This document shows, piece after piece, positions 43,690 through 54,200 of a stretch of 64,000 bases of DNA. The translations under genes were made by a program, and so were the position numbers. Source of the DNA: Gonocerus acuteangulatus (Eukaryota > Arthropoda > Insecta > Hemiptera > Coreidae); the NCBI GenBank assembly GCA_946811695.1, contig OX328126.1, positions 3,195,418-3,259,417 of the forward strand, in the 5' to 3' direction. A model generated the notes under the pieces. The model was given only the letters and a program-made list of their open reading frames with translations, ran no database searches and was not told the DNA's origin. Each line of letters begins with the position of its first letter. The stretch's first letter is position 1.

Positions 43690-43895
43690 GATTATATTTC
43701 GCCTTCTTGAATTCTTTCAGACCATGATCAGTCTAGACGTGGCCGTACTGGTGTAAGGTTCCTCCTCAGGTTGAGGCTGTAAGTTTTATATATGTAACTT
43801 TTTCCCCTGAAGAGGCACCGACAAAGGTGTGAAACATGTAGGGACGTAATAAAGTTGGTGAAATTGTAATTTTTTGACCTTCCGCCTAGCACGAA
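43690..43895 (+). mobile_element. Penelope-type 3' terminus
   Basis: Contains a well-formed hammerhead-like core, AATAAAG, and ends GACCTTCCGCCTAGCACG, the edge shared with the decayed pair at 4.94-5.22 kb. A CCTCCTCAGGTTGAGG hairpin lies upstream near 43770. Confidence 0.6.
43807..43848 (+). ncRNA. Hammerhead-ribozyme-like motif
   Basis: CTGAAGA, one extra G, stem II GCACC-gacaaa-GGTGT, GAAAC, then ATGTAGGGAC and a GTA triplet at 43846-43848 where A of GAAAC and T of GTA could form the A15.1-U16.1 pair with a C-G pair beside it (a two-base-pair stem III). AATAAA overlaps the triplet. Short stem III hammerheads are known in retroelements. Confidence 0.55.
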
Positions 43896-44668
43896 AATAC
43901 GAAGATTAAAAAAAGGGCCAGTTGAATAATAATTATTAAGAAAAACAGCAAATATTCAATTTAAAAAAGCCATATTTTAATAAATTGGTAGAGAGCTGTA
44001 TAATTCTAATTGTATTTTCAGTTCTGAGTCGAATAAATTACCAAACAATATGATACTGTGAACTGTTGTTGACGTAAACCTGTTTATTAAAATTTGTTCA
44101 CTCCTTTGAAAAACAGCAATTTTCAATTCAAAACGGAAAAAAGACATCTTTTACATAATATTTATCGGCAGCTTAAAGTGCATTTAGGACATTCGTGTTT
44201 TGAGAGGGAAATATTGATTGTACAGTAAAACAAACTAACAAATATAGATGTGTTTATTGTTTCTGCATTATCATTTTACCATTGAGAAATTAGCGGAAGA
44301 ATTAACATTTTCACAATCTAGACCAAATGGTTTACATATTTGAAATATTATTTTTTAAATATGTAAACCTTCAAACTTTCGATAACATTTTACTGATTTA
44401 AAATAGATCAATTTTGGCGGTTTCGTGAAGGAAGATACAGGAACCTGCAAGTTTGTTGTTTCAAATTACTCGGGAATTCTCAATGTATATTTTACTCAAT
44501 ATTTTATTTTCCATTAAAACCCATGAATGATTTTTGTTACTTAAGAAATTATCTTGGCGTTTTTATTAGTTTTTTGCATAAACTTAATTAAGGTATTAAT
44601 TAAGGTAGGGAAAAAAATGTTACAAAATCCAAACGGCATGCTTTGCATACAGTCCAGCCTTCGTAACT
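43896..44668. other. Unassigned A+T-rich DNA with one hairpin
   Basis: GGTTTACATATTT (44329-44341) and AAATATGTAAACC (44357-44369) form a perfect 13-bp stem. No gene. Confidence 0.6.
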
Positions 44669-45511
44669 TTGTTTGGGCTGGATAGGAGGTGAACATATCA
44701 AAAGTCCTCGCCCGTAGCCTTTGTGCCGGGGAGGATGGAGGGTTTAGATGGTCTCATTTTTCGGGGTTTCACTTATATCTTTGAAACCCTGCGTCCTAGC
44801 GACATGACTATTCTATAACAAATGAAAGCTGATTAAATTTACTACAACTTCGATTCAATAAATGTTTTCGAGATATCTTTAGTTTTCGAAATATCCGCTC
44901 TTGAAAGTCTGTCATTTTGGGGAAAAACACTTTTGCCGCATATATTTTCCCCGTTTTGACCGGATAACTCTTCAACGATGAACCCAAAAAATAAATAACG
45001 GCCACAGGGTTGTAGAGTATTGTATTCCCTTCAATAATATATATTACTTTGCTATTTTATGTATTTTCCTTCAAACGTAAAAATAATTTCAGTGTTCATC
45101 GTGAAATCTGAAATTTAGCGACTAATAGTCCAGGAAACTAAGAGTTATAGATGGAAATGTTTGGAACACAATTTTTAACTTCATAAAATTGTTTCGGCTA
45201 GTTAGGAGGTCAACATATCAAAAGTCCTCGCCCGTAGCCTTTGTGCCGGGGGGAGGAGGGGTTTAGAAGGTCCCATTTTCCGGGTTTTCACTTATATCTC
45301 GGAAACCCTTCGTCCTAGCGACATGACTATTCTATAACAAATGAAAGCTGATTAAATATGCTACAAGTTCTATTCAATATAGTTTTTCGAGATATCTTTG
45401 GTTTTCGAAATATGCGCTCTTGAATGTCTGTCATTTTGGGAAAAAACGCACTCTTTTCTATTCTCGACCGGATATCTCTTCAACGATAAACCCAAAAAAT
45501 AAATGTCGGTT
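44669..45511. repeat. RepE: tandem pair of about 320-bp units, 521 bp apart
   Basis: AACATATCAAAAGTCCTCGC and CCGTAGCCTTTGTGCCGG start the units (about 44690 and 45211). Both run through GACATGACTATTCTATAAC, CGAGATATCTTT and AACGATGAACCCAAAAAAT with scattered changes. The 190-bp segment between them is not shared. Class unknown. Confidence 0.8.
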
Positions 45512-46124
45512 ATCAGTGGTGGTAAATAAATTATTAATAAATTTAAGAATAAATATATATATATTTATATATCAGTATAATACGGTCAGCTGTCAAGCCT
45601 CGTGTTCCGCCCCACCACTGAAGAAGACACAGCTATTTTGAAAACACGAGCATGAAGAAATGCTGAAGAAACCACTGACAGGCTAGCTCGGAACTCCAAC
45701 AGTAAGAAGATGATTGGTGCGGTCAGTAAAAACCCCGCGTGCGAGTTGGTACTGCTGCTAGGGTGTGTGCTAATCTTCCTGTCAGTACTGAGGTTTTCTC
45801 AGCATCCGTTCGATAAAACTCCTATAATTATTAGCCAGGGATACAGTTAGTACTGTTAGCTGCTATATCCGCATTTTACTCCTGATTTTTTGCCGTTGTT
45901 GTGCGTTTTTTTTTTCTGCGTGTCAAATCATTTCCAGGACTGCGGTACGTTATAAAATATATCATTTAGTCTCCACTAGAATAACTATACACACTGAAGT
46001 AACTGCCTTCATTTTTAATAGTCACAGGAAACTTCCATTTGATTTTCTGAATTTTTGAAATGACTGTTTTTAGTATTTCATTCTTTCTGAAAATGTTAAT
46101 CTTCTACATTAACCTGTATTGGAA
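45512..46124. other. Unassigned DNA
   Basis: CTGAAGAAGACACAGCTATT near 45606 recalls Penelope-type ends but lacks a stem II. No gene. Confidence 0.4.
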
Positions 46125-46552
46125 CAGTGTTGGGCATTATTCGAATAAATTATTATTCGAATGATCATTCAAATAAATTTTTAGTGAATGATGAATAATT
46201 CACTGAATTATCTTATTCACACAGTACATCATGAATTATTCACAGAATTATTCATTATTCGTTATTCATCATTCATTATTCATCATTCGTTATTATTTAT
46301 TTCTAGTTGGTCTACTGATTAATCCTACTCAAACACACATATATATACGTATTTATGGCTGCCAACATTATAATAAATCTATCGTTATTCACTAAAACAT
46401 GTTTATTCTGAATGATCATTCGAATAATTTGTGAATAAAACATAAGAATAACGAATAATGAATAAAAGTAATTATTCTTCATTCATGAATGAAATAATAC
46501 ATTTATTCATTAATCATTATTCATCATTCTGAATGATTTTTGCCCAACACTG
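46125..46552. mobile_element. hAT-type MITE with perfect 8-bp TSD
   Basis: Begins CAGTGTTGGGCA and ends TGCCCAACACTG. Flanked on both sides by TATTGGAA (46117-46124 and 46553-46560), an exact 8-bp duplication typical of hAT. The 428-bp interior is made of ATTATTCATCATTCATTA-like repeats and GAATGATCATTC palindromes. Non-coding. Confidence 0.95.
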
Positions 46553-46654
46553 TATTGGAAACGCATAATCGACATGCGATCAAATTGTCTTATGTTTTCA
46601 ATTTTTGCGTGATAGTTGTTTAGAATTTAAATATTCTTGCAAATAGTTTATTTC

Positions 46655-46930
46655 CTCAATATGTTTTGATTCGAGTTTGTTGCCGACATCTTGGAAATTA
46701 ATAAGGTACAATTATTGAGAATTAGGATTTACGAAGGACAATCAATTATTGACTAAGTTGTTTATAATTGTTGGCTCCGGCTGACGATTAAATCCACGCT
46801 TCGTGTCATCAACACCAGTCCAAAGCTAGAATTTAGGCTCACCTGTTTCGATTAACAAACAGAAGCGAAAATATCTCTGCAGATTGAAAAAATAAACAGA
46901 AATGAAAATAACTTGATAATTCTGTTTTGG
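46655..46930 (-). repeat. RepD, inverted copy
   Basis: Reverse complement of 26895-27160, e.g. TTGTTGCCGACATCTTGGAA and GTCATCAACACCAGTCCAAA. Confidence 0.8.
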
Positions 46931-47089
46931 GTTATTATTTCGAAAATCGCTATAGTTTTCGTGTTCCGCACTAGTATTATCAGATGATATAAAACAACGA
47001 GATAAATTCGCAAATTAACACAATTACTCTGAAAACTTAATCTGAAATTTAAATTCTTTCCAAACGAGGCTATCTAAATCTTTTTTTTT

Positions 47090-47482
47090 TTTTACGGCGT
47101 TGCGACAATTTGGATTTCAATGCCGAGCTGCCTACAGGTTGCCAACCTTTTATAATGTAATTTCGCAGGAGAATGTTACGGGAAATTTACTTGTAAACGT
47201 TTTTTGGATTCTAACTATTCAACTTAGACTAGGTCAAAAACGTCTGTTTAGAAATCCACACAGTTCGACAGATTTTGATCAAACACACATGTAGATCTTG
47301 ATTCGGGAAGTGTCATAGGCTAGGTTAAAATCCTCTATGACTCACAGTTCGGAGATCATGAGTTTAAACAATGAACCCAAATAGTTACATATTTGCGTTA
47401 TTAGATTTTAATATTAATTATTTGGTTTCTAATTTATTTTTGCTTTTATAGATGCAGAAAGTATGGCATGACGAAACAGCTA
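47090..47482 (+). repeat. RepC copy ending at a (TA)n tract
   Basis: CACACAGTTCGACAGATTTT, AATGAACCCAAATAGTTA and ATAGATGCAGAAAGTATGGC match the 10.7-11.16-kb copy in reverse. The right end GACGAAACAGCTAG runs directly into (TA)n. Confidence 0.6.

Positions 47483-47534
<52 letters not shown>
47483..47534. repeat. (TA)n microsatellite
   Basis: About 26 TA units directly attached to RepC. Confidence 0.95.
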
Positions 47535-47538
<4 letters not shown>

Positions 47539-48224
47539 TATTGTGTGTTTTAAATCTATATCTAGCAATGTTATTATTGTCACGTATTGTAATGTTGCTA
47601 CATATTACGAGCCCCGTGCAGATAAATCCAAGGACATCCAGGTCCCGGGTGCACATCCAGATCTCGGGTGCACATCCGGTCGGAACTTACAGCTCTAATC
47701 CATCACCTTCTAAGAAATTACCAATGTCCTATCAGACACAAGCTCCCTATAAATCAGATATAATGTTCCTCAGACCGTGTTGTTGAATCTCTCGAGAGTA
47801 AATTGGAGGGGTGGGGGGTTGTGTTTGGCTATATATAGTAGTAATAAGAGTGTTGGGTTGGGATGCTAATATCCCTGTCAGTTCTTGGGACGTGCAGGTT
47901 CCGTTAATAACGGTCGTATCGTATCAAAGTCTGGTCCTCTTTATTAGGTCAGATCGGATTGTACGGTTCGTCTAACCCAACGTCTCGTTATGTCATAATT
48001 CATAAAGCCATTAAGCGGAGAAGGAAAACTCCCGATGAAAGTGGTCCTCTTTCCTCTTTCATTCTCTATATTTTAATTCAGGTTCTAAGGGAGTGACATT
48101 TCTTTACTTGAACCCCTAAATTTATTTGTGTTTTTAACTTCCTTCGACGTCTAGGACATTACTGTCGGGCGATCTCTAGGTCCCTGCCTTTCTTAAGCAT
48201 TCTTATCCAAGTAAAATGAAATGA
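47535..48224. other. Unassigned DNA
   Basis: CATCCAGGTCCCGGGTGCA / CATCCAGATCTCGGGTGCA is a short tandem at about 47635-47675. Frames at 47468 and 47541 are not recognised. Confidence 0.4.
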
Positions 48225-48590
48225 AATTTTTTATTCTTATTCCGGGACACATGTCCCATAGGAATAATTTTCAGTGTAATGAATAGTGAAAAATTTAATG
48301 GATAAAATGTATATATCAGGGATTGGGTAAATCTTGGAGGGATAGAAGGTGGTGGGAGAGTCGGGATTTAAAGGTTTCTAGGTTGGTAGAATGGCGGACA
48401 AACAGAGTGTAATAAGGAATTCCATAGCGAGGTGGCACGGGTGACGAATGATTTTTCTAATGATGCAGTTCGGTGGGAAGGAATATAAAGATCCGAAGGG
48501 TGAGATCGGGTGTTACAGGAGTGAACAGAGGATTAAGGAGTTGAAAAATATGGAATTTAAGGAGTAGGGGATTTTTTATACGGGGGAGAT
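48225..48590 (-). pseudogene. LINE C-terminus and 3' tail (frameshifted)
   Basis: Minus sense gives CNTRSHPSDLYIPSHRTA, then SFVTRATSLWNSLLHSV, then after a frame slip KSRLSHHLLSLQDLPNP and a stop near 48316. The aromatic-LWNSL box followed by a FKSRL-H-LL type end is the hallmark C-terminus of CR1/Jockey/L2-like LINEs. The 3' part GGGACATGTGTCCCGGAATA and AAAATTTCATTTCATTTT forms the tail. The start of the element is missing and the frameshift marks it as dead. Confidence 0.65.
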
Positions 48591-48695
48591 GGGCGTTCTG
48601 AATCGATATTTTAAACACGATATATCGATTTTTTTAATCGACCTTCCTGCAGTTTCCAGGCCTGCACAGTCCCGGCCTCATTGGACTGTACAGTT

Positions 48696-49204
48696 TATAC
48701 AGGGTGTCCCAGTATATGTGTCCACCCCCTTTTCCTCCTAGAGTTGTTGGAATTTCGAAATGAAACTTGGTAGGTCTTAGTTATGTTGCATGAGGTTACT
48801 TTTGAAGGTTTAGTTGACTTTGTAACATTCTCCAGTTTTTCTCCAGCGCATCTACCTCTTGAATTTCCAATAGCGGCAGGCATTTTTTATGACAAATTCT
48901 GATAGAAAATTTAATTTTAAGACTAATTTATTCCGAGACATATTTTGATCCGACGCACCGTTTGCGCGTAAAACGCAAAAAACTGAAAAATATCGCCCTT
49001 TTGTAGACAAATTCCTATTTATCACTGAAACCAAGCCTTGTACGTAAAAACACCTCAATGTAAACGTTGTAGCCTATTAATTTTCCTTTCAGATGATACC
49101 AAGATCAAAGTTAACATAACTAAGACCTACCAAGTTTCATTTCGAAATTCCAACAACTCTAGGAGGAAAAGGGGGTGGACAAATATACTGGGACACCCTG
49201 TATA
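48696..49204. mobile_element. TA-flanked TIR element (mariner-like MITE), about 505 bp
   Basis: Ends TACAGGGTGTCCCAGTATAT and its inverse are followed by about 90 bp of near-perfect inverted sequence (GTTGGAATTTCGAAATGAAA). Both ends abut TA (48696-48697 and 49203-49204), the Tc1/mariner-type duplication. TACAGGGTGTCCC ends are common in arthropod genomes. The interior has no transposase; frames of 62-69 residues are not recognisable. Just outside, ATTGGACTGTACAGTT and AATGGACTGTGCAGTT form an extra 16-bp direct repeat. Confidence 0.8.
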
Positions 49205-49494
49205 TTGTTTTTTTTTTTTATTCTACTTCAATGGACTGTGCAGTTAAACCCTGGCCTCCAGGCTGTATCATACAATGTAAGGAATATCTCAATATTTGGA
49301 CTGCATACTTTAACATGGACTAAAGGAAGGCGAACTCTCTTTTATGACTTCAAATACAGAGTTTACTTTATGACTGCAAACTTGTTACTCAAGAAAGATA
49401 AACGTATCTGATATACCTAACTAAACACCTAGGGCTTGTTGCGACAAAAGAAACATTATTTTATAAATGGTAATTTATATGGGAAAATGGGATG
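49205..49494. other. Unassigned DNA
   Basis: Nothing supported. Confidence 0.5.
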
Positions 49495-49716
49495 CTGGAG
49501 GTATCTGATTCTTAGCCATACGGCACACTATTCCCTTTTAAGGTACACATTATTAAATTAATTCAAGGCTTGGTGAGCCTAAGGACGGTCTAGGACCCCA
49601 ATCCAACCCACGAACGAAGATACTGGAAGATATAATCTTTTGTGCGGTCTAGCGTTGAACTCAGGTCCTCAAGAATATTAGTCGGGTGCTCTACAATTGA
49701 ACTAACCTCGACCGTA
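49495..49716 (-). mobile_element. SINE1 copy with tRNA-like head, tail-truncated
   Basis: In minus sense starts GAGGTTAGTTCAATTGTAGA GC with a decayed B-box (GAGTTCAACGC), then GTCCTAGACCGTCCTTAGG and GCCGTATGGCTAAGAATCA. Confidence 0.75.
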
Positions 49717-49814
49717 TATTTAAAATGCAATCATAACAAAACAATTATGTACATATCGCACTAGTATTTCTAAAATGACACAACTCGAAATAAAACTCAA
49801 CTTAAAATGTGTCA

Positions 49815-50580
49815 CTCTTGCCTATGTAGATGGAATAGGATTAAGACAGGAAGAGTGACACAAGTTCCCTCTGGTGTAGAAGCTCTGAAGCTAGGTACAT
49901 ACACTCTTGCCTATGTAGATGGAATAGGATTAAGACAGGAAGAGTGACACAAGTTCCCTCTGGTGTAGAAGCTCTGAAGCTAGCTACATACACTCTTGCC
50001 TATGTAGATGGAATAGGATTAAGACAGGAAGAGTGACACAAGTTCCCTCTGGTGTAGAAGCTCTGAAGCTAGGTACATACACTCTTGCCTATGTAGATGG
50101 AATAGGATTAAGACAGGAAGGGTGACACAAGTTCCCTCTGGTGTAGAAGCTCTGAAGCTAGGTACATACACTCTTGCCTATGTAGATGGAATAGGATTAA
50201 GACAGGAAGGGTGACACAAGTTCCCTCTGGTGTAGAAGCTCTGAAGCCAGGTACATACACTCTTGCCTATGTAGATGGAATAGGATTAAGACAGGAAGGG
50301 TGACACAAGTTCCCTCTGGTGTAGAAGCTCTGAAGCTAGGTACATACAGTTTTGATGGTTGATAAAGAGATATTTACCAATGTCTTTCATAGTCAGAACT
50401 ATGTAGATGGAATAGGATTAAGACAGGAAGAGTGACACAAGTTCCCTCTGGTGTAGAAGCTCTGAAGCTAGGTACATACACTCTTGCCTATGTAGATGGA
50501 ATAGGATTAAGACAGGAAGGGTGACACAAGTTCCCTCTGGTGTAGAAGCTCTGAAGCTAGGTACATACAGTGATGGTTCA
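49815..50580. repeat. 89-bp minisatellite in element B, about 8 copies
   Basis: Same monomer as in element A, interrupted near 50345-50400 by one GATGGTTGATAAAGAGATAT module. Confidence 0.9.
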
Positions 50581-51070
50581 TAAAGAGATATTTACCATGT
50601 CTTTCGTAGTCAGAACTATGTCGGTCTGAATACTAGTTCCCTCTGGTTTACAAGCTCTGTAGCTAGGTACATACAGTTCTGATGGTTCATAAAGAGATAT
50701 TTACCATGTCTTTCGTAGTCAGAACTATGTCGGTCTGAATACTAGTTCCCTCTGGTTTACAAGCTCTGTAGCTAGGTACATACAGTTCTGATGGTTGATA
50801 AAGAGATATTTACCATGTCTTTCGTAGTCAGAACTATGTCGGTCTGAATACTAGTTCCCTCTGGTGTAGAAGCTCTGAAGCTAGGTACATACAGTTCTGA
50901 TGGTTGATAAAGAGATATTTACCATGTCTTTCGTAGTCAGAACTATGTCGGTCTGAATACTAGTTCCCTCTGGTGTAGAAGCTCTGAAGCTAGGTACATA
51001 CAGTTCTGATGGTTCATAAAGAGATATTTACCATGTCTTTCGTAGTCAGAACTATGTCGGTCTGAATAAA
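50560..51070. repeat. 108-bp composite minisatellite in element B, about 5 copies
   Basis: GTACATACAGTTCTGATGG starts at 50668, 50776, 50884 and 50992 (108-bp steps). Each unit fuses the TAGGTACATACA part of the 89-bp monomer with a GATATTTACCATGTCTTTCG / GTCAGAACTATGTCGG module. The latter also sits once at the right end of element A. Confidence 0.9.
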
Positions 51071-51111
51071 ACCATTATTGAGTTGTGTCACTTTAGAAAT
51101 ACTAGTGGGAT

Positions 51112-51204
51112 ATGTCATGTACGGCACATGTCGAAAACACAATAAGCTCACTTCCTTAAGAGTTACTTCGGGAAGGAAATATATATATATATATATATAT
51201 ATAT
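51112..51204 (+). repeat. RepH ending in (TA)n
   Basis: GTCATGTACGGCACATGTCG, CTTCCTTAAGAGTTACTTCG, GGGAAGGAAATATATATA. Inverse copy at 32958-33076, also fused to TA. It overlaps the edge of element B. Confidence 0.7.
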
Positions 51205-51282
51205 TAATGCAACCTTAAAAACTTTAGCCTTTAAAACTGGAATGTGCGAATAAATCCACACGAGTTTTATTGAAGTGCCAAT
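51205..51282. other. Unassigned flank of the satellite
   Basis: Unique A+T-rich sequence leading into the array. Confidence 0.5.
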
Positions 51283-54200
51283 GACTTTAGCATTGCAGAA
51301 TCACTATTTCACTCAGTAATAGCTGTTTTTACAGTTGAATCACTATTTCACTCAGTAATAGCTGTTTTTACAGTTGTATCACTATTTCACTCAGTAATAG
51401 CTGTTTTTACAGTTGAATCACTATTTCACTCAGTAATAGCTGTTTTTACAGTTGTATCACTATTTCACTCAGTAATAGCTGTTTTTACAGTTGAATCACT
51501 ATTTCACTCAGTAATAGCTGTTTTTACAGTTGTATCACTATTTCACTCAGTAATAGCTGTTTTTACAGTTGTATCACTATTTCACTCAGTAATAGCTGTT
51601 TTTACAGTTGTATCACTATTTCACTCAGTAATAGCTGTTTTTACAGTTGAATCACTATTTCACTCAGTAATAGCTGTTTTTACAGTTGTATCACTATTTC
51701 ACTCAGTAATAGCTGTTTTTACAGTTGAATCACGATTTCACTCAGTAATAGCTGTTTTTACAGTTGAATCACTATTTCACTCAGTAATAGCTGTTTTTAC
51801 AGTTGTATCACTATTTCACTCAGTAATAGCTGTTTTTACAGTTGTATCACTATTTCACTCAGTAATAGCTGTTTTTACAGTTGAATCACTATTTCACTCA
51901 GTAATAGCTGTTTTTACAGTTGAATCACTATTTCACTCAGTAATAGCTGTTTTTATAGTTGTATCACTATTTCACTCAGTAATAGCTGTTTTTATAGTTG
52001 TATCACTATTTCACTCAGTAATAGCTCTTTTTACAGTTGAACCACTATTTCACTCAGTAATAGCTGTTTTTACAGTTGAACCACTATTTCACTCAGTAAT
52101 AGCTGTTTTTACAGTTGAACCACTATTTCACTCAGTAATAGCTGTTTTTACAGTTGAATCACTATTTCACTCAGTAATAGCTGTTTTTACAGTTGAATCA
52201 CTATTTCACTCAGTAATAGCTGTTTTTATAGTTGTATCACTATTTCACTCAGTAATAGCTGTTTTTATAGTTGTATCACTATTTCACTCAGTAATAGCTG
52301 TTTTTACAGTTGAACCACTATTTCACTCAGTAATAGCTGTTTTTACAGTTGAACCACTATTTCACTCAGTAATAGCTGTTTTTACAGTTGAACCACTATT
52401 TCACTCAGTAATAGCTGTTTTTACAGTTGAATCACTATTTCACTCAGTAATAGCTGTTTTTACAGTTGAACCACTATTTCACTCAGTAATAGCTGTTTTT
52501 ACAGTTGAATCACTATTTCACTCAGTAATAGCTGTTTTTACAGTTGAACCACTATTTCACTCAGTAATAGCTGTTTTTACAGTTGAATCACTATTTCACT
52601 CAGTAATAGCTGTTTTTACAGTTGAACCACTATTTCACTCAGTAATAGCTGTTTTTACAGTTGAACCACTATTTCACTCAGTAATAGCTGTTTTTACAGT
52701 TGAATCACTATTTCACTCAGTAATAGCTGTTTTTACAGTTGAATCACTATTTCACTCAGTAATAGCTGTTTTTACAGTTGTATCACTATTTCACTCAGTA
52801 ATAGCTGTTTTTACAGTTGTATCACTATTTCACTCAGTAATAGCTGTTTTTACAGTTGAATCACTATTTCACTCAGTAATAGCTGTTTTTACAGTTGTAT
52901 CACTATTTCACTGAGTAATAGCTGTTTTTACAGTTGAACCACTATTTCACTCAGTAATAGCTGTTTTTACAGTTGAATCACTATTTCACTCAGTAATAGC
53001 TGTTTTTACAGTTGAATCACTATTTCACTCAGTAATAGCTGTTTTTACAGTTGAATCACTATTTCACTCAGTAATAGCTGTTTTTACAGTTGAATCACTA
53101 TTTCACTCAGTAATAGCTGTTTTTACAGTTGTATCACTATTTCACTCAGTAATAGCTGTTTTTACAGTTGAATCACTATTTCACTCAGTAATAGCTGTTT
53201 TTACAGTTGTATCACTATTTCACTCAGTAATAGCTGTTTTTACAGTTGAATCACTATTTCACTCAGTAATAGCTGTTTTTACAGTTGAATCACTATTTCA
53301 CTCAGTAATAGCTGTTTTTACAGTTGTATCACTATTTCACTCAGTAATAGCTGTTTTTACAGTTGAATCACTATTTCACTCAGTAATAGCTGTTTTTACA
53401 GTTGTATCACTATTTCACTCAGTAATAGCTGTTTTTACAGTTGAATCACTATTTCACTCAGTAATAGCTGTTTTTACAGTTGTATCACTATTTCACTCAG
53501 TAATAGCTGTTTTTATAGTTGAATCACTATTTCACTCAGTAATAGCTGTTTTTACAGTTGAATCACTATTTCACTCAGTAATAGCTGTTTTTACAGTTGT
53601 ATCACTATTTCACTCAGTAATAGCTGTTTTTACAGTTGAATCACTATTTCACTCAGTAATAGCTGTTTTTATAGTTGAATCACTATTTCACTCAGTAATA
53701 GCTGTTTTTACAGTTGAATCACTATTTCACTCAGTAATAGCTGTTTTTACAGTTGTATCACTATTTCACTCAGTAATAGCTGTTTTTACAGTTGTATCAC
53801 TATTTCACTCAGTAATAGCTGTTTTTACAGTTGTATCACTATTTCACTCAGTAATAGCTGTTTTTACAGTTGTATCACTATTTCACTCAGTAATAGCTGT
53901 TTTTACAGTTGTATCACTATTTCACTCAGTAATAGCTGTTTTTATAGTTGAACCACTATTTCACTCAGTAATAGCTGTTTTTATAGTTGTATCACTATTT
54001 CACTCAGTAATAGCTGTTTTTATAGTTGTATCACTATTTCACTCAGTAATAGCTCTTTTTACAGTTGAATCACTATTTCACTCAGTAATAGCTGTTTTTA
54101 CAGTTGAATCACTATTTCACTCAGTAATAGCTGTTTTTACAGTTGTATCACTATTTCACTCAGTAATAGCTGTTTTTATAGTTGTATCACTATTTCACTC

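Larger units (their letters stand above)
49750..51121. mobile_element. Element B: same inverted ends as element A, different internal arrays
   Basis: Left ACATATCGCACTAGTATTTC and right, reversed, ACATATCCCACTAGTATTTC, continuing into TGACACAACTC. The interior first has 89-bp units as in element A (six, then two) and then about five 108-bp composite units. No coding frame. Together with A this defines a family whose ends are conserved and whose core is a tandem array. Confidence 0.75.

Noticed and set aside
45600..45660. CTGAAGAAGACACAGC...GAAAAC as an eighth hammerhead-like motif
   Set aside because: The intervening bases do not pair, so stem II is absent; it may be a decayed Penelope-type end.
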